A DNA stretch of 64,000 nt from CBDCYS01 sp965224215 (GCA_965224215.1 CBDCYS010000035.1:310001-374000); one strand, 5' to 3'; positions 18,740 to 27,534 are shown, numbered from the stretch's first letter. The notes: generated from the sequence alone by a model not told the origin. A program made the numbers and translations.

Positions 18740-19264
18740 GTGTCCACTTCCTCCGCTTCTCTAAAAGCTCCGCTGCGCGAACATGGCATTCGCCTCACCC
18801 GACAACGGGAGCTGTTGTTTGAAATCATCCACAATTCGCACACTCACCTCAATGCCCATCAGCTCTACGAGCTAGCCAAGAAACGGGACTCGAAAATCAA
18901 CCGGGTCACCGTCTACAGAACTCTCAAAGTATTAAAACAAGAGGGTTTAATCGACGAGTTGGACCTGCTCCACCACGAAGGCGACCAGCACTACTACGAA
19001 ACCAGGCTGAAGCGCGAACATGCGCACATAGTGTGTCTGCGGTGCGGCGCGGTTCAGGAGTACTTCGGCGAACCGCTGAAGCTACTGAAGGAACAAATCG
19101 AATCAGACTTCGGTTTCGAGATCCTCGTTGCCAGAACGGAAGTCGGCGGCTATTGCGCTGACTGCCAGGGTTCCCTGCTGGCCGGCGGCGGCCAAAGTTC
19201 CACGTCTCGGAACAAGTTGACGCAGCCACGCCCGTCTGTCGAGCAGGTCAGCGATTCCAAGTAA
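18740..19264 (+). CDS. Fur-family metal/peroxide-responsive transcription repressor
   Basis: A 174-residue Fur-superfamily regulator. An N-terminal winged helix (REHGIRLTRQRELLFEIIHNSHTHLNAHQLYELAKKRDSKINRVTVYRTLKVLKQEGLIDEL) is followed by a dimerisation domain with HEGDQHYYE, HAHIVCLRCGAVQEY and CADC, so both structural-zinc CxxC pairs are present. Which metal or signal (iron, zinc, manganese, peroxide) it senses cannot be read with confidence. The last 25 residues are a Ser/Gln-rich tail. The start is a GTG with only a weak ribosome binding site. A phosphatase gene follows after 12 bases, suggesting co-transcription. Confidence 0.9.
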   Translation: MSTSSASLKAPLREHGIRLTRQRELLFEIIHNSHTHLNAHQLYELAKKRDSKINRVTVYRTLKVLKQEGLIDELDLLHHEGDQHYYETRLKREHAHIVCLRCGAVQEYFGEPLKLLKEQIESDFGFEILVARTEVGGYCADCQGSLLAGGGQSSTSRNKLTQPRPSVEQVSDSK

Positions 19265-19276
19265 CTTGGAGCCGAG

Positions 19277-20968
19277 ATGGCGTCTCAAAGTGCCTCCCCC
19301 TCAGAGATCGGGCCCAGCGCCGGCAGCACGCTGAAGCTGATCGTCGTCGACACTTCTGGCGGACGGCGCGAGTTGAAGGTCACTCGCAGCCCTTTCCGAA
19401 TCGGCCGCCTGCCGGATTGTGATCTGTCTCTGCGCGACAGCCGCGTTTCCCGCAATCATGCTCAGATCCTGCTCGAGGACGGCAAGTACTTTATCGAAGA
19501 CCTAGAGAGCCGCCACGGCCTCATCGTCAACGGGCAGAAAGCGAAGCGTCACGAGCTGCGTTCAGCGGATTGTATCGAGTTTGGATCCGAAGACTCCTAT
19601 AAAGTTTTTGTCGGCGACGAGCCGTCCTTTTCGGCGCCGCTCATGGAAAAGGTTGCGGCGATGCCGACCGCCAAAGGCCCCGGCAACCTCGGCCAGCTTA
19701 GCGCGGTGCTCGATGTCGCCCTGGCGCTGCAATCGTCCCTGGCGGTCGACGACGTGCTCGACGCAGCCGTCGACGCGGCTCTTGTGGTGACGCAAGCCGA
19801 GCGCGGTTTTTTGATGTTGAGGTCGGACGACGGAGAGCTTCAGACCAAGGTCGCCCGTGACCGTAGTGGAAAGATTCTCGACGAAGGGGATCTGCGCGTA
19901 CCGCGAGGAGTGATCCAGAAGGCCCTCGAAAGCAGACGCGATTTGTTGTCGATGGCTGCCGGTGCGGTGGATCAGGGTACCGGTTCATTCGACAGGGGCG
20001 GCACCGCCGAGGCTCTCGCGCTGTGCAGCGTTATTTGCGTGCCGCTTGTTCGGATTCGAGTGGGCCAGCAGCACGAGACGAGTGTACTCTCGGCCCGGCA
20101 AGACACGCTGGGCGTCCTGTACATGGATTCTAAGCTTGACGAGCTTTCCAGCGGTAACCAGGAGCTGCTGCAGACTTTGGCAATCGAGATTTCGACGGTT
20201 CTCGAAAACGCGCGCCTCCTGGACGAAGAGCGCCAGAAACACGACCTCGAGCAAGAGCTTAGGATCGCCCGAAACATCCAGCAGTCGATGCTGCCTCCGA
20301 AGATGCCGGCCGATGGTTGGCTGCTGGCCGAAGGTAGCAGCGAGGCCTGCCAGCAGGTTGGCGGAGACTATTTTGACGTGATCCAACTATCACCGGATCA
20401 CTGGGTGTCGGTGCTGGCCGATGTTTCGGGAAAGGGTGTTTCAGCGGCATTGCTCACATCCCTCATTCAGGGCGCTTTTTTCGCCACTGCAACGCTGGAC
20501 GCGAGCTTGTCCGATGTGGTGGCGCGCATCAACAACTATATTTGCGAGCGTTCGCGCTCCGCCAAGTTTGCCACTGTCTTTTACTCAATGATCGAGCGCG
20601 ATGGCCTCGTCCACTGGGTGAACGCAGGCCATTGTCCGACGATCGTGGCGCGTGCGTCGGGAGAAGTCGAGTGGCTCCAGCCAACCAGTTTCCCGATCGG
20701 GTTATTTCCAGACTCAGAATTTCCGCAGAAGGACTGCCGGCTTTTGCCGGGCGACAAATTGGTTATCTACTCGGACGGCGTTTCAGAAGCAGAGAATTTT
20801 TCAGCCGAGCAATTCGGGGAAGAACGCCTCAAAGAGGTCGTGGCCCGGAATGCCTCGGAGCCGGCGCGGGAGCTGCTCCAGACCATCCAGCGAGAGATCA
20901 AAGCCTTCACCGCCGGGGCCGCTCAACGCGATGATTTGACCCTTCTGGTTCTTGGTTATCAGGGCTAG
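19277..20968 (+). CDS. FHA-GAF-PP2C (RsbU/SpoIIE-type) serine phosphatase
   Basis: A 563-residue signalling protein. An FHA domain at about 15-100 (FRIGRLPDC, SRVSRNHAQI, HGLIVNG) binds phosphothreonine. A GAF domain at about 125-320 follows, with ERGFLMLRSDDGEL, GVIQKAL and TLGVLYMDSKL. A short coiled linker carries the RIARNIQQSMLPPKMP motif typical of RsbU-like phosphatases. The PPM/SpoIIE phosphatase domain at about 340-560 has GGDYFD, ADVSGKGVSAALL, YSDGVSEAEN and RDDLTLLVL, so the metal-binding acidic residues are present. It probably dephosphorylates an anti-sigma antagonist or similar protein in response to a GAF ligand and phospho-partner binding. 12 bases after the Fur-family gene. 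Confidence 0.93.
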   Translation: MASQSASPSEIGPSAGSTLKLIVVDTSGGRRELKVTRSPFRIGRLPDCDLSLRDSRVSRNHAQILLEDGKYFIEDLESRHGLIVNGQKAKRHELRSADCIEFGSEDSYKVFVGDEPSFSAPLMEKVAAMPTAKGPGNLGQLSAVLDVALALQSSLAVDDVLDAAVDAALVVTQAERGFLMLRSDDGELQTKVARDRSGKILDEGDLRVPRGVIQKALESRRDLLSMAAGAVDQGTGSFDRGGTAEALALCSVICVPLVRIRVGQQHETSVLSARQDTLGVLYMDSKLDELSSGNQELLQTLAIEISTVLENARLLDEERQKHDLEQELRIARNIQQSMLPPKMPADGWLLAEGSSEACQQVGGDYFDVIQLSPDHWVSVLADVSGKGVSAALLTSLIQGAFFATATLDASLSDVVARINNYICERSRSAKFATVFYSMIERDGLVHWVNAGHCPTIVARASGEVEWLQPTSFPIGLFPDSEFPQKDCRLLPGDKLVIYSDGVSEAENFSAEQFGEERLKEVVARNASEPARELLQTIQREIKAFTAGAAQRDDLTLLVLGYQG

Positions 20969-21007
20969 CCGGGGCTGGGCCGCGTTTTGACACCCGACGG
21001 TCGGCAC

Positions 21008-21478
21008 TCACCCCACTCCGAACTGCCGATAGTGATGCCGAAAGTGAACTTCGTGAACGCGCGCCCATCGGGCGAGAGTCGTCGCCCCAAGAAATGGGTG
21101 CGGGACCTTCTCTCTCGGATCAGATTCTTGACGGGCAACGAAGCGTTCCAGCGCCGCAAGCAGCCGCTGCCTCTCTTCCTGGAAAGAGAGTGTGGGGAGA
21201 GGACACAATGCCGGGATCGGCGGCGCTGATCCCTTTCTTCCCTTTGGGAAACGGGTGAAAACGTAGAAAAAGAGGAGTCCGATGGGCTTGCCGATAATGG
21301 GAGAGACCACTAGCGGGACTTTGGTCTCGCCAAGTGAAAGCTCCAGGATTGCACGCAGGTGACAGACCATAGCGGCTGCATTCATCCCGCCCCAACGAGC
21401 CGGGGTGCTCTCTTCAAGAGCCAAAATCCTGGCCCGATGAGTCGGAAGGCTTTGTTCGTCTAGCTTGCGAAAGGCCAT
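21008..21478 (-). CDS. DUF1569 (DinB-like four-helix) protein
   Basis: About 157 residues from the ATG at 21478. The frame is open to 21562, but the extra residues are not family-like. Features fitting DUF1569 are RWGGMNAAAMVCHLRAILELSLGE, a loop with LFFYVFTRFPKGRKG, LLAALERFV and HPFLGATTLARWARVHEVHFRHHYRQFG. Conserved His residues (CHL, H-EVHFRHH) resemble the metal site of DinB-type proteins. Function unknown; such genes are common and scattered in Acidobacteriota. It is convergent with the phosphatase gene, about 40 bases apart. Confidence 0.75.
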   Translation of the reverse strand: MAFRKLDEQSLPTHRARILALEESTPARWGGMNAAAMVCHLRAILELSLGETKVPLVVSPIIGKPIGLLFFYVFTRFPKGRKGSAPPIPALCPLPTLSFQEERQRLLAALERFVARQESDPREKVPHPFLGATTLARWARVHEVHFRHHYRQFGVG

Positions 21479-21605
21479 CGCATTCCAGTATCTCAAGGAC
21501 ACTGGGCCGTGCTCGATATACGCGCCGCGGGCGGACAGCTGGTCCAACATTTGGACCGCCACACAGCTAGCGGACTCGGCCTAAAACAGGCATCCTGTTG
21601 ATGCT

Positions 21606-22112
21606 TCACTCCGAAGCCGCCTCGGCGATCACGATGGAGGTGACTTGCAAGACCACCCTCGTTCCCACCTCCATCGACGAAACGATTCCCTGCACTTTGT
21701 ACGTGGGGGCGGAGTAGGCCTGTTCTGGCTGAGGCTGGCCTGCGGTGGCCTTTGCGTCGAAGTTCAGGGCATACCTCTCGGCCAGGCCCGACAACTCGAA
21801 AATGAATCCTGTCGCGGAGGTTCCGATCGATCCCAGTGCGATGACTTCGATTCGTGCGATCTTGGTCCCGTCCTGCGTAATGCGCGAGAGTAGAGTTCTG
21901 AGACGAACCCGGTTTTTCAGCGCGAGCTGCAGCGTCGCGACCCCGCGCTTGGAGTCGATCTCGACGCGCTCGACACCGCGCACACGTGCCAGCCGCCCTT
22001 CAAGCGAGTCAACGCAAGCAGCGCAGCCGATGTCCTCAAAGGCCACGTCGATCCGCAGAAACTCGGCGGACAACGGCAGAGCAGCCAGGAGCAACAGCAC
22101 GGCGAGGCGCAT
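21606..22112 (-). CDS. exported heavy-metal-associated (HMA)-like domain protein
   Basis: A 168-residue protein with a signal peptide (MRLAVLLLLAALPLSAEF). The first mature domain resembles HMA/copper chaperone folds: LRIDVAFEDIGCAACVDSLEGRLARVRGVERVEIDSKRGVATLQL, with a CAAC metal-binding pair and the usual GV-x-V-x-ID spacing. The second half (about 95-168) is a beta-rich region without recognisable family. Periplasmic metal binding is plausible but unproven. It stands alone, about 120 bases downstream of the DUF1569 gene on the same strand. Confidence 0.7.
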   Translation of the reverse strand: MRLAVLLLLAALPLSAEFLRIDVAFEDIGCAACVDSLEGRLARVRGVERVEIDSKRGVATLQLALKNRVRLRTLLSRITQDGTKIARIEVIALGSIGTSATGFIFELSGLAERYALNFDAKATAGQPQPEQAYSAPTYKVQGIVSSMEVGTRVVLQVTSIVIAEAASE

Positions 22113-22329
22113 AAGGCCATTAGAGCAGAGGGGCTGTGTGAGGTGCTAACGAGGAAACATGATATGAGGCATAGTATGACAGCGTCGGCATTACTATCGA
22201 CCTCACGAGGTGCATGGATAAGTCGGTAGGGAGTCGGTGCTCAGGCGTTAGCACGCTGCGCCCCGCGGGCGTAGCACGCTACGCCCCTACGTCGGCCGGG
22301 ACGCTGCCCGCCAGTAGGAGGCCGGCACG

Positions 22330-23127
22330 TCAGAACTTCGCTGACAGCCCGCCGTCCACCAGAATTTCGGTGGCCGTCACATATTTCGCTTCGTCTGACG
22401 CTAAGTAGAGCGAGGCGTAGGCAACGTCCCAGGCGTCTCCCATCTTTCCGGCCGGACACATGGCATCGCGCTTTGCTATTGCCTCGTCCACGTTGCCGTC
22501 GCCGTACTGATCCGCGATACGGTGGGCAACCAGCGGCGTATGCATTAAACCCGGGATGACGCAATTGCAGCGAATTCCTTGCTTGACGTAGCGCATCGCC
22601 GTCGCTTTCGTAAATTGAAGCAAGCCGGCCTTGGCCGTGTAGTAGGCGGCCATATCGCGTCCTAAGTACTGAACGCCGGCAATGGAGCTGACGTTGACGA
22701 TGGCCCCCCGGCCCTGCCGCTCCATTACGGGAATCACGTATTTGCAAGTCAGGAAAGCGCTCTTGAGATTAAACTGCATTTGCGCGTCCCACTCTTCTTC
22801 CGGCATCTCCACGACCCCCCCGGGCACGGAACCTCCGACGTTGTTCTGGAGAATATCGACCCGTCCGAAACGCTCAACGCAAGCATCGACCATGGCGCGG
22901 ACCTGATCTGCTTTCGTTACGTCGGCCTGATAGGACTCGCAAACGCCGCCGTCGGAGCGGATGATGTCCCGGGTCTCTTCAGCAGCGGCGCGGTTGATAT
23001 CGACTGCAAAGACCTTCGCGCCTTCCCGGGCGAACAGCGCAGCGGCGGCTTTGCCATTCCCCCATCCTGGTCCCACCGAGCCAGCGCCGGCAACGAGTGC
23101 CACTTTGTCTTGCAGTCGAGGCTTCAT
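22330..23127 (-). CDS. SDR family oxidoreductase
   Basis: A 265-residue classical short-chain dehydrogenase/reductase. The nucleotide-binding region is GAGSVGPGWGNGKAAAALFAREGAKVFAVDI, a variant TGxxxGxG in which the loop is longer than usual. DVTKADQV and NNVGG precede the catalytic tetrad residues (N in NLKSAF, S in NVSSIAG, YYTAKAG giving Tyr and Lys). It ends in EILVDGGLSAKF. Asp in FAVDI suggests NAD preference. Substrate unknown. The 220 bases downstream contain short repeats of a GCGTAGC-ACGC type and no gene. Confidence 0.88.
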   Translation of the reverse strand: MKPRLQDKVALVAGAGSVGPGWGNGKAAAALFAREGAKVFAVDINRAAAEETRDIIRSDGGVCESYQADVTKADQVRAMVDACVERFGRVDILQNNVGGSVPGGVVEMPEEEWDAQMQFNLKSAFLTCKYVIPVMERQGRGAIVNVSSIAGVQYLGRDMAAYYTAKAGLLQFTKATAMRYVKQGIRCNCVIPGLMHTPLVAHRIADQYGDGNVDEAIAKRDAMCPAGKMGDAWDVAYASLYLASDEAKYVTATEILVDGGLSAKF

Positions 23128-24294
23128 AGTTTAGAAAGGCACTTTCGAGAGAATCCGGACAAGCCGATAGGCTGGTTCCGTTTCATTCCAGCACGGCCGC
23201 GGGTAATCAGGGGTCCGGCAGCATCCAAGAACTAGCCGAGTAAGAGCGTCATCCTCTCGCACCATTCGGATGGGTCCGCGATTCGCCGCATTTCTACGCC
23301 AGCGAGGATGAGATCGCCGCTCACCGGGCGATCTGTTTGCTCTGTCCCCGGATACCGCGCCCTCAGGCCGAACAAACCGACGAATCGGTTTGCGGCAAGC
23401 GTGGACGCTCACGGCACGTCTGCTGCCTTCATTGGTTGCTGCTCCGCGGCTGCTGTCGACCATCCTCCGTGCTTGGCATGTTCCGCGTCTTTCTCGGCTA
23501 GTTTCGCGTCTTTCGCGACTACTATATACGCTAACTGTTGTACCTACGAGCCTTGGTGAAGGCTTTGAAGAAACTCGTAAGTTCTTTTATTTCAGTGAAC
23601 GGGCAGTCTCGATTGCAGGATTTGGCAGATATTGTCATGATTCGGCTTTTTTGCCCCTGAGAGCCAACTCACACTCGTTTCTTTCGTGAACGCGCTTTCC
23701 CCAACGGGCATCTGCGAACGACTCTGTGTATGATCGCTTGCCGGTCGATGATTTCACCGCTCTCAGCATAGCGGCACATTCGCGTTTGTCAAGTCTCGAG
23801 CGGGCGCATTTGTTGATAACAATGAAATTAAGGCTCTCAGAAATCCGTGAACGAAGTTTGGTTCGGTGGAATTGTTCGGAGACAGACCGCGCCAGCACGA
23901 TGCGCTGCCGCCCCGGTGGCCATCTCGACGGCCTGCAGATCGAGGCGGGCCGCTGTTGCGCCGGCCGTCAAGGAGCCACTGCGGAAATCCGCCAACTGGA
24001 CGATCTCAAAGAGAATGGCGGTTCGTTGCCGTTCGAGCGTTGCGATAGAGTCGGGCACTGGGCATCTCGCCTTCCCGTAACACTACTGAAGAAAAAGCGC
24101 CACAAAAAGGGACCCCAGTTAGTCACCCACAGCTATGTCGCGCACCCCAGCCGTAGACAAGTCACCACGAGAGCGCTATCGTTTTAGAGGCGTCTTAGAG
24201 GCGTTGCAGGCCAGCAGCAAGCAGTCGCTGCCAAACGGGCTCTATTTACGGGGGCTCGGCGACCCAACGGTTCAACCACTCAACGGAGAATCTC
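23128..24294. other. 1.2-kb intergenic region with IS-associated remnant
   Basis: No complete gene is convincing. All open frames here are short, compositionally poor and overlap one another. The one recognisable item is a minus-strand fragment at about 23837-24058 (annotated separately). The 150 bases before the NHL gene contain a duplicated TTAGAGGCG word and an AACGGAGAATCTC ribosome-binding context for that gene. Confidence 0.5.
23837..24058 (-). pseudogene. remnant resembling DUF6788, transposase-associated small protein
   Basis: From a GTG at 24058 the frame reads a helix-rich stretch with ATLERQRTAILFEIVQLADF followed by RSGSLTA. This matches the start of small DUF6788-type proteins that precede some transposase genes; from memory these continue into a Cys-rich RRCGKPxCxC block. 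Here the block is lost after GSLTA and the frame degenerates into Ala-rich sequence. No transposase is adjacent. Family resemblance is by eye, so confidence is low. Confidence 0.3.
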
Positions 24295-25284
24295 ATGACG
24301 AAAAAGATCGTGCTTTTGATGACTTGTTTGACCGCTTTTCTGTGGGCGGACCAGAAGGGCTGGTATCCGCACGAGGGCGGTCTGATGAAGTACCGCGTCA
24401 AGATTCGATTCGGCATGGAGCCCAACACGATGCCCGAGGGCTGGCATTTCGGAAGAGTGTCGTCTGTCGCCACCGACTCCTCCGGATTGGTCTACGTTTT
24501 CCACCGCGGCGAGGTCGCTGATCCGCTGGTCGTTTTCGATGCCAAGGGAAAGTATGTTCGCTCCTGGGGCCGCGGCATGTTTGGCAACGAACACGGACTT
24601 CGCGTCGACCCCGATGGCAACGTTTGGGTTACCGACAACGGTGATCACCAGGTCATCAAGTTCAACAACAAGGGCGAACGGCTGCTGACGCTGGGAGTCA
24701 AAGGCGAGTCCGGCGAAGATGACAAGCATTTCTACCGCCCGGCGGACCTCGCCTTCGGGCCCGACGGGTCCGTTTACGTGGCCGATGGTTACGGGAACGC
24801 CCGCGTTGTCAAGTTCTCGGCGAAGGGTAAGTACATCACCGCTTGGGGCAAGCATGGCACGGGTCCGAGTGAGTTTAACATCGTCCACTCGGTTGCAGTC
24901 GATTCGAAAGGCACGGTCTACGCCAGTGACCGCGAGAACAACCGCATCCAGATCTTTGATTCCAACGGCAAGTTCCTTAGAATGTGGACCCACTTGGGGG
25001 CAACGCAGAACATCTTCGTCACGCCCAAAGATGAAATGTGGATCATCACCCATCGCGACAATATCGAGAACATCACCTACGACACGCTCGCCGGCCGCAT
25101 CATGCGGATCGACATAAAGACCGGCGAAATCCTCGGCGCGATGGAAAGCCCGGGCCATTGGATTCACGTCACGCCGGAGAACAACATCTTCATCGGCAGC
25201 CTGAGCGGCAACGTATTTCACTGGTATCCCGGCTGGCTGGAAGAGGCCGCGGGATCGGAAGAGGGACTGAAGCCGACGAATTAG
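24295..25284 (+). CDS. exported NHL-repeat six-bladed beta-propeller protein
   Basis: A 329-residue protein with a short hydrophobic signal (MTKKIVLLMTCLTAFLWA). NHL repeats follow, each of the form G-x-V-x-VAD-x-x-N-x-R-I-x-x-F: GLRVDPDGNVWVTDNGDHQVIKFN, LAFGPDGSVYVADGYGNARVVKFS and VAVDSKGTVYASDRENNRIQIFD. The layout resembles the peptidyl-alpha-hydroxyglycine alpha-amidating lyase-like propellers abundant in Acidobacteriota, but I see no reason to assign that activity. Ends with SGNVFHWYPGW. Start at the ATG at 24295 with a GGAGAATC site. Confidence 0.87.
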   Translation: MTKKIVLLMTCLTAFLWADQKGWYPHEGGLMKYRVKIRFGMEPNTMPEGWHFGRVSSVATDSSGLVYVFHRGEVADPLVVFDAKGKYVRSWGRGMFGNEHGLRVDPDGNVWVTDNGDHQVIKFNNKGERLLTLGVKGESGEDDKHFYRPADLAFGPDGSVYVADGYGNARVVKFSAKGKYITAWGKHGTGPSEFNIVHSVAVDSKGTVYASDRENNRIQIFDSNGKFLRMWTHLGATQNIFVTPKDEMWIITHRDNIENITYDTLAGRIMRIDIKTGEILGAMESPGHWIHVTPENNIFIGSLSGNVFHWYPGWLEEAAGSEEGLKPTN

Positions 25285-25324
25285 CGGACGCCGGTGGCCA
25301 AGGGCACAGGGGGGCTAGATTCGG

Positions 25325-25492
25325 ATGGCAATGGAGTTTCTGATTCAGATTCATAGCAGCAAATACGGCTACGACGTTTCTTGTCCCCGCCTTCCTGGTT
25401 GCCACAGTCAGGGCGAGACGAGAAAAGAAGCACTCGAAAACATCCGTGACGCGATTCGGGAATATATGGGTGTCCTTGCTCGCTCCCTTTGA
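25325..25492 (+). CDS. HicB-like antitoxin, solitary short form
   Basis: A 55-codon gene: ATG GCA ATG GAG TTT CTG..., ending in TGA at 25490. The product contains IHSSKYGYDVSCPRLPGC, then HSQGETRKEALENIRDAIREYMG. This is the HicB partial RNase H-like fold (Y-x-V-x-x-P-x-LPGC-x-x-x-G-x-T-x-x-EA). It lacks the usual C-terminal DNA-binding tail. No HicA-like gene lies on either side (only 40 bases to the NHL gene; the downstream short frame starting MKRNKKLPL is not HicA). It is therefore an orphan or a HicB-like domain of other use. Confidence 0.72.
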   Translation: MAMEFLIQIHSSKYGYDVSCPRLPGCHSQGETRKEALENIRDAIREYMGVLARSL

Positions 25493-25606
25493 GATGAAGC
25501 GCAACAAGAAGCTGCCGCTGATAATTAGTGATTGATGTCGCCGTCTGATGCGCTTCACCCGGCTGCGCCACGGAGCGGCCCCTCGCAGTCCCAGCCCCTC
25601 CAGTAA

Positions 25607-25631
25607 TTGTGGCCACAAAATGTGCTACAAT
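25607..25631 (+). promoter_or_regulatory. possible operator palindrome and extended -10 upstream of brnT
   Basis: TTGTGGCCACAA (25607-25618) is a perfect 12-bp palindrome. It is followed by TGCTACAAT (25623-25631), an extended -10-like element, 17 bases before the GTG of the BrnT frame. BrnA antitoxins autorepress their operons, so an operator here would make sense. There is no good -35, and no binding site is known for this lineage; inference only. Confidence 0.35.
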
Positions 25632-25647
25632 CATCTTTGGATTTTGA

Positions 25648-25905
25648 GTGGGACGAGAACAAGCGGCTCTCCATGTTGAAAAGCACGGCATCGATTTTGA
25701 GGACTCGATTGGCATCTGGGAAGGCGGTGTTCTCGAAGTGCCCTCTCGGGGCCGACACGGCGAGAATCGCATCGTGAGCTTCGGTGTTTTTGAAGGCCGA
25801 ATAATTGCCGTCGTGCATACGGACCGCGATGGCGTGCGGCGAATCATCTCCGCCAGGAGGACCAGGAGAAATGAGCGAGAGCATTACGAAACGGCGTTTG
25901 GCTGA
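25648..25905 (+). CDS. BrnT-family toxin, N-terminal frameshift
   Basis: BrnT is a ribonuclease toxin of the BrnTA type II system. The 85-residue frame from a GTG at 25648 has ALHVEKHGIDFEDSIGIWEG, RIVSFGVFEGRIIAVVHTDRDGVRRIISARRTRRNEREHYE, which covers the BrnT core. However, the expected N-terminus DFEWDENK is found just upstream in another frame (from a TTG at 25637). Joining the two needs one extra base after position 62 of the 25600s, so the gene has lost one base there. The GTG product begins MGREQAALHVEKHG instead and lacks the first beta strand. It may be inactive. brnA overlaps its end by 35 bases. Confidence 0.72.
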   Translation: MGREQAALHVEKHGIDFEDSIGIWEGGVLEVPSRGRHGENRIVSFGVFEGRIIAVVHTDRDGVRRIISARRTRRNEREHYETAFG

Positions 25906-26191
25906 TAGGAAGCGCGGTCTCACCGACTGGCCCCGGGTAGATGCGACGAGCGAAAACGAACTCGAGCGCGCTATCGCCGAAGATCCAGACTCCCAAGCGG
26001 GCGACCTCGACTGGGCTCGCGTTCGCCTTATCCTGCCCCAGCGCAAGCAGTCTATCCATCTGCGGATCGACCCGGACGTACTGGCCTGGTTTCGCGCCCA
26101 AGGCAAGGGCTACCAGACGCAAATCAACGCGGTCCTGCGGACTTATGTGGAATCCCGTGGAAGCCAGCCGGCATCCCCAGAGAGTGGGTGA
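25871..26191 (+). CDS. BrnA-family antitoxin
   Basis: A 106-residue antitoxin beginning MSESITKRRLADRKRG, with an AGGAGAA ribosome binding site directly before the ATG at 25871. The C-terminal part KQSIHLRIDPDVLAWFRAQGKGYQTQINAVLRTYVES is the BrnA ribbon-helix-helix DNA-binding domain. The N-terminal part should bind and neutralise BrnT. It overlaps the toxin frame by 35 bases, as in coupled toxin-antitoxin operons. The gene is intact while its toxin is frameshifted. The open frame extends upstream to 25805 but that part is out of family. Confidence 0.85.
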   Translation: MSESITKRRLADRKRGLTDWPRVDATSENELERAIAEDPDSQAGDLDWARVRLILPQRKQSIHLRIDPDVLAWFRAQGKGYQTQINAVLRTYVESRGSQPASPESG

Positions 26192-26199
26192 GCGATGGA

Positions 26200-27534
26200 C
26201 TACAGCCGCACGATCTTGTCGTTCGCAACGCCCTTATAACGGTTGCGCGTGTCAACCAACAAATCGGAATTCGCGAGGAGACGGCCGTAATCGATGGACG
26301 AATGGTCGGCTACTACCAAGACGCAATCGGCCGCTTTTGCCATCGCATCGAGCGGTTGTGATTCCAAAATCCGCGACCCAATCTCGATGCGCGGAACCAG
26401 CGGATCGGTGTAGCTCACTTCCCCGCCCCGTTCGGTAAGAAGCTTGATGATGTCGAGCGCAGGAGACTCCCTCACGTCGGAGACGTCCCGCTTGTACGCA
26501 ACACCAACGATATGAATCCGCGAGCCCTTCACCGCCTTCGAACGGTCGTTGAGTGCCGCCTGGACCTTCTCCACAACGAAACGCGGCATCTGAACATTGA
26601 TCTGGGCAGCCAGATCGATTAGACGGGCTTCGTGTCCCGTCTGCCTGGTCTTCCACGACAAGTAGAGCGGGTCGACCGGAATGCAATGCCCCCCCAGGCC
26701 GGGTCCCGGATAAAAAGGCATGAACCCGAATGGCTTCGTCGCCGCGGCGTCAATCACTTCCCAGACGTCGATGTTCATGTGATCGCACATCAGGGCCATT
26801 TCGTTGGCTAGCGCGATGTTGATCATCCTGAACGTGTTCTCCATTAGCTTGACCATCTCGGCGACACGCGTCGAGCTGACCGGCACTACTTGGTCCATGA
26901 ACTGCGAATAGAACAGCGCGCCGATCTCGGTGCAAGCAGGAGTCATCCCGCCGATCACTTTGGGAATGTTGCGAGTGTGAAAGTCCTTGTTCCCAGGATC
27001 GACCCGCTCCGGAGAAAAGCAGAGAAAAAAATCACGCCCCACCTTAAGGCCCGATCTTTCCAGCACCGGCAGAATGGCTTCCTCCGTCGTCCCTGGGTAA
27101 GTTGTCGACTCCAGGATCACCAGCATCCCCGGGTGAATGTGCGCGGCAAGATCCTCCGCGGCAGCCACGACATAACTCAGGTCGGGATCACGCGTCTTGC
27201 GAAGGGGCGTTGGAACGCTGATGCTGACTGTATCCATCGTTTCCAGCACCGACGGGTCCGTAGTCGACCGCAGCATGCCGGAGTTGACCAAACTCGCCAG
27301 CATGTCCGGCTCGACGTCGGCAATGTAGCATTCGCCGCCTCGAATCGCCCGGATTTTCTCGGGGTCACGGTCGATTCCCGTCATCGAATAGCCCGCCTGC
27401 CCTAGCTCGACCGCCAGCGGCAAACCAACATACCCGAGCCCAACCACGCACGTGTTAGCAGCGTGCGTCCGGATCTTCTCGCTCAATTCAGCCGCGATAA
27501 TACCGGGGCCCGCCCTGCCTGTAGCAGTTTGCAT
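26200..27534 (-). CDS. nucleotide-sugar (UDP-GlcNAc/ManNAc-type) 6-dehydrogenase
   Basis: A 444-residue NAD-dependent UDP-sugar dehydrogenase of the WbpA/WecC type. It makes UDP-uronic acids for surface polysaccharide. The N-terminal Rossmann motif is CVVGLGYVGLPLAVELGQAGY (about 29-49). Conserved ESTTYPGTTEE, CFSPERVDPGN and the catalytic Cys block GPGLGGHCIPVDPLYL follow. The C-terminal UDP-binding domain has VGVAYKRDVSDVRESPALDIIKLL. The order GGHCIPVDP and length favour the GlcNAc/ManNAc subgroup over UDP-glucose dehydrogenase. No other polysaccharide genes are adjacent. It ends 8 bases from the convergent brnA stop. Confidence 0.9.
   Translation of the reverse strand: MQTATGRAGPGIIAAELSEKIRTHAANTCVVGLGYVGLPLAVELGQAGYSMTGIDRDPEKIRAIRGGECYIADVEPDMLASLVNSGMLRSTTDPSVLETMDTVSISVPTPLRKTRDPDLSYVVAAAEDLAAHIHPGMLVILESTTYPGTTEEAILPVLERSGLKVGRDFFLCFSPERVDPGNKDFHTRNIPKVIGGMTPACTEIGALFYSQFMDQVVPVSSTRVAEMVKLMENTFRMINIALANEMALMCDHMNIDVWEVIDAAATKPFGFMPFYPGPGLGGHCIPVDPLYLSWKTRQTGHEARLIDLAAQINVQMPRFVVEKVQAALNDRSKAVKGSRIHIVGVAYKRDVSDVRESPALDIIKLLTERGGEVSYTDPLVPRIEIGSRILESQPLDAMAKAADCVLVVADHSSIDYGRLLANSDLLVDTRNRYKGVANDKIVRL

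Noticed and set aside
24280..25221. 313-codon minus-strand frame opposite the NHL gene
   Set aside because: Sense strand encodes clear signal peptide and NHL repeats.
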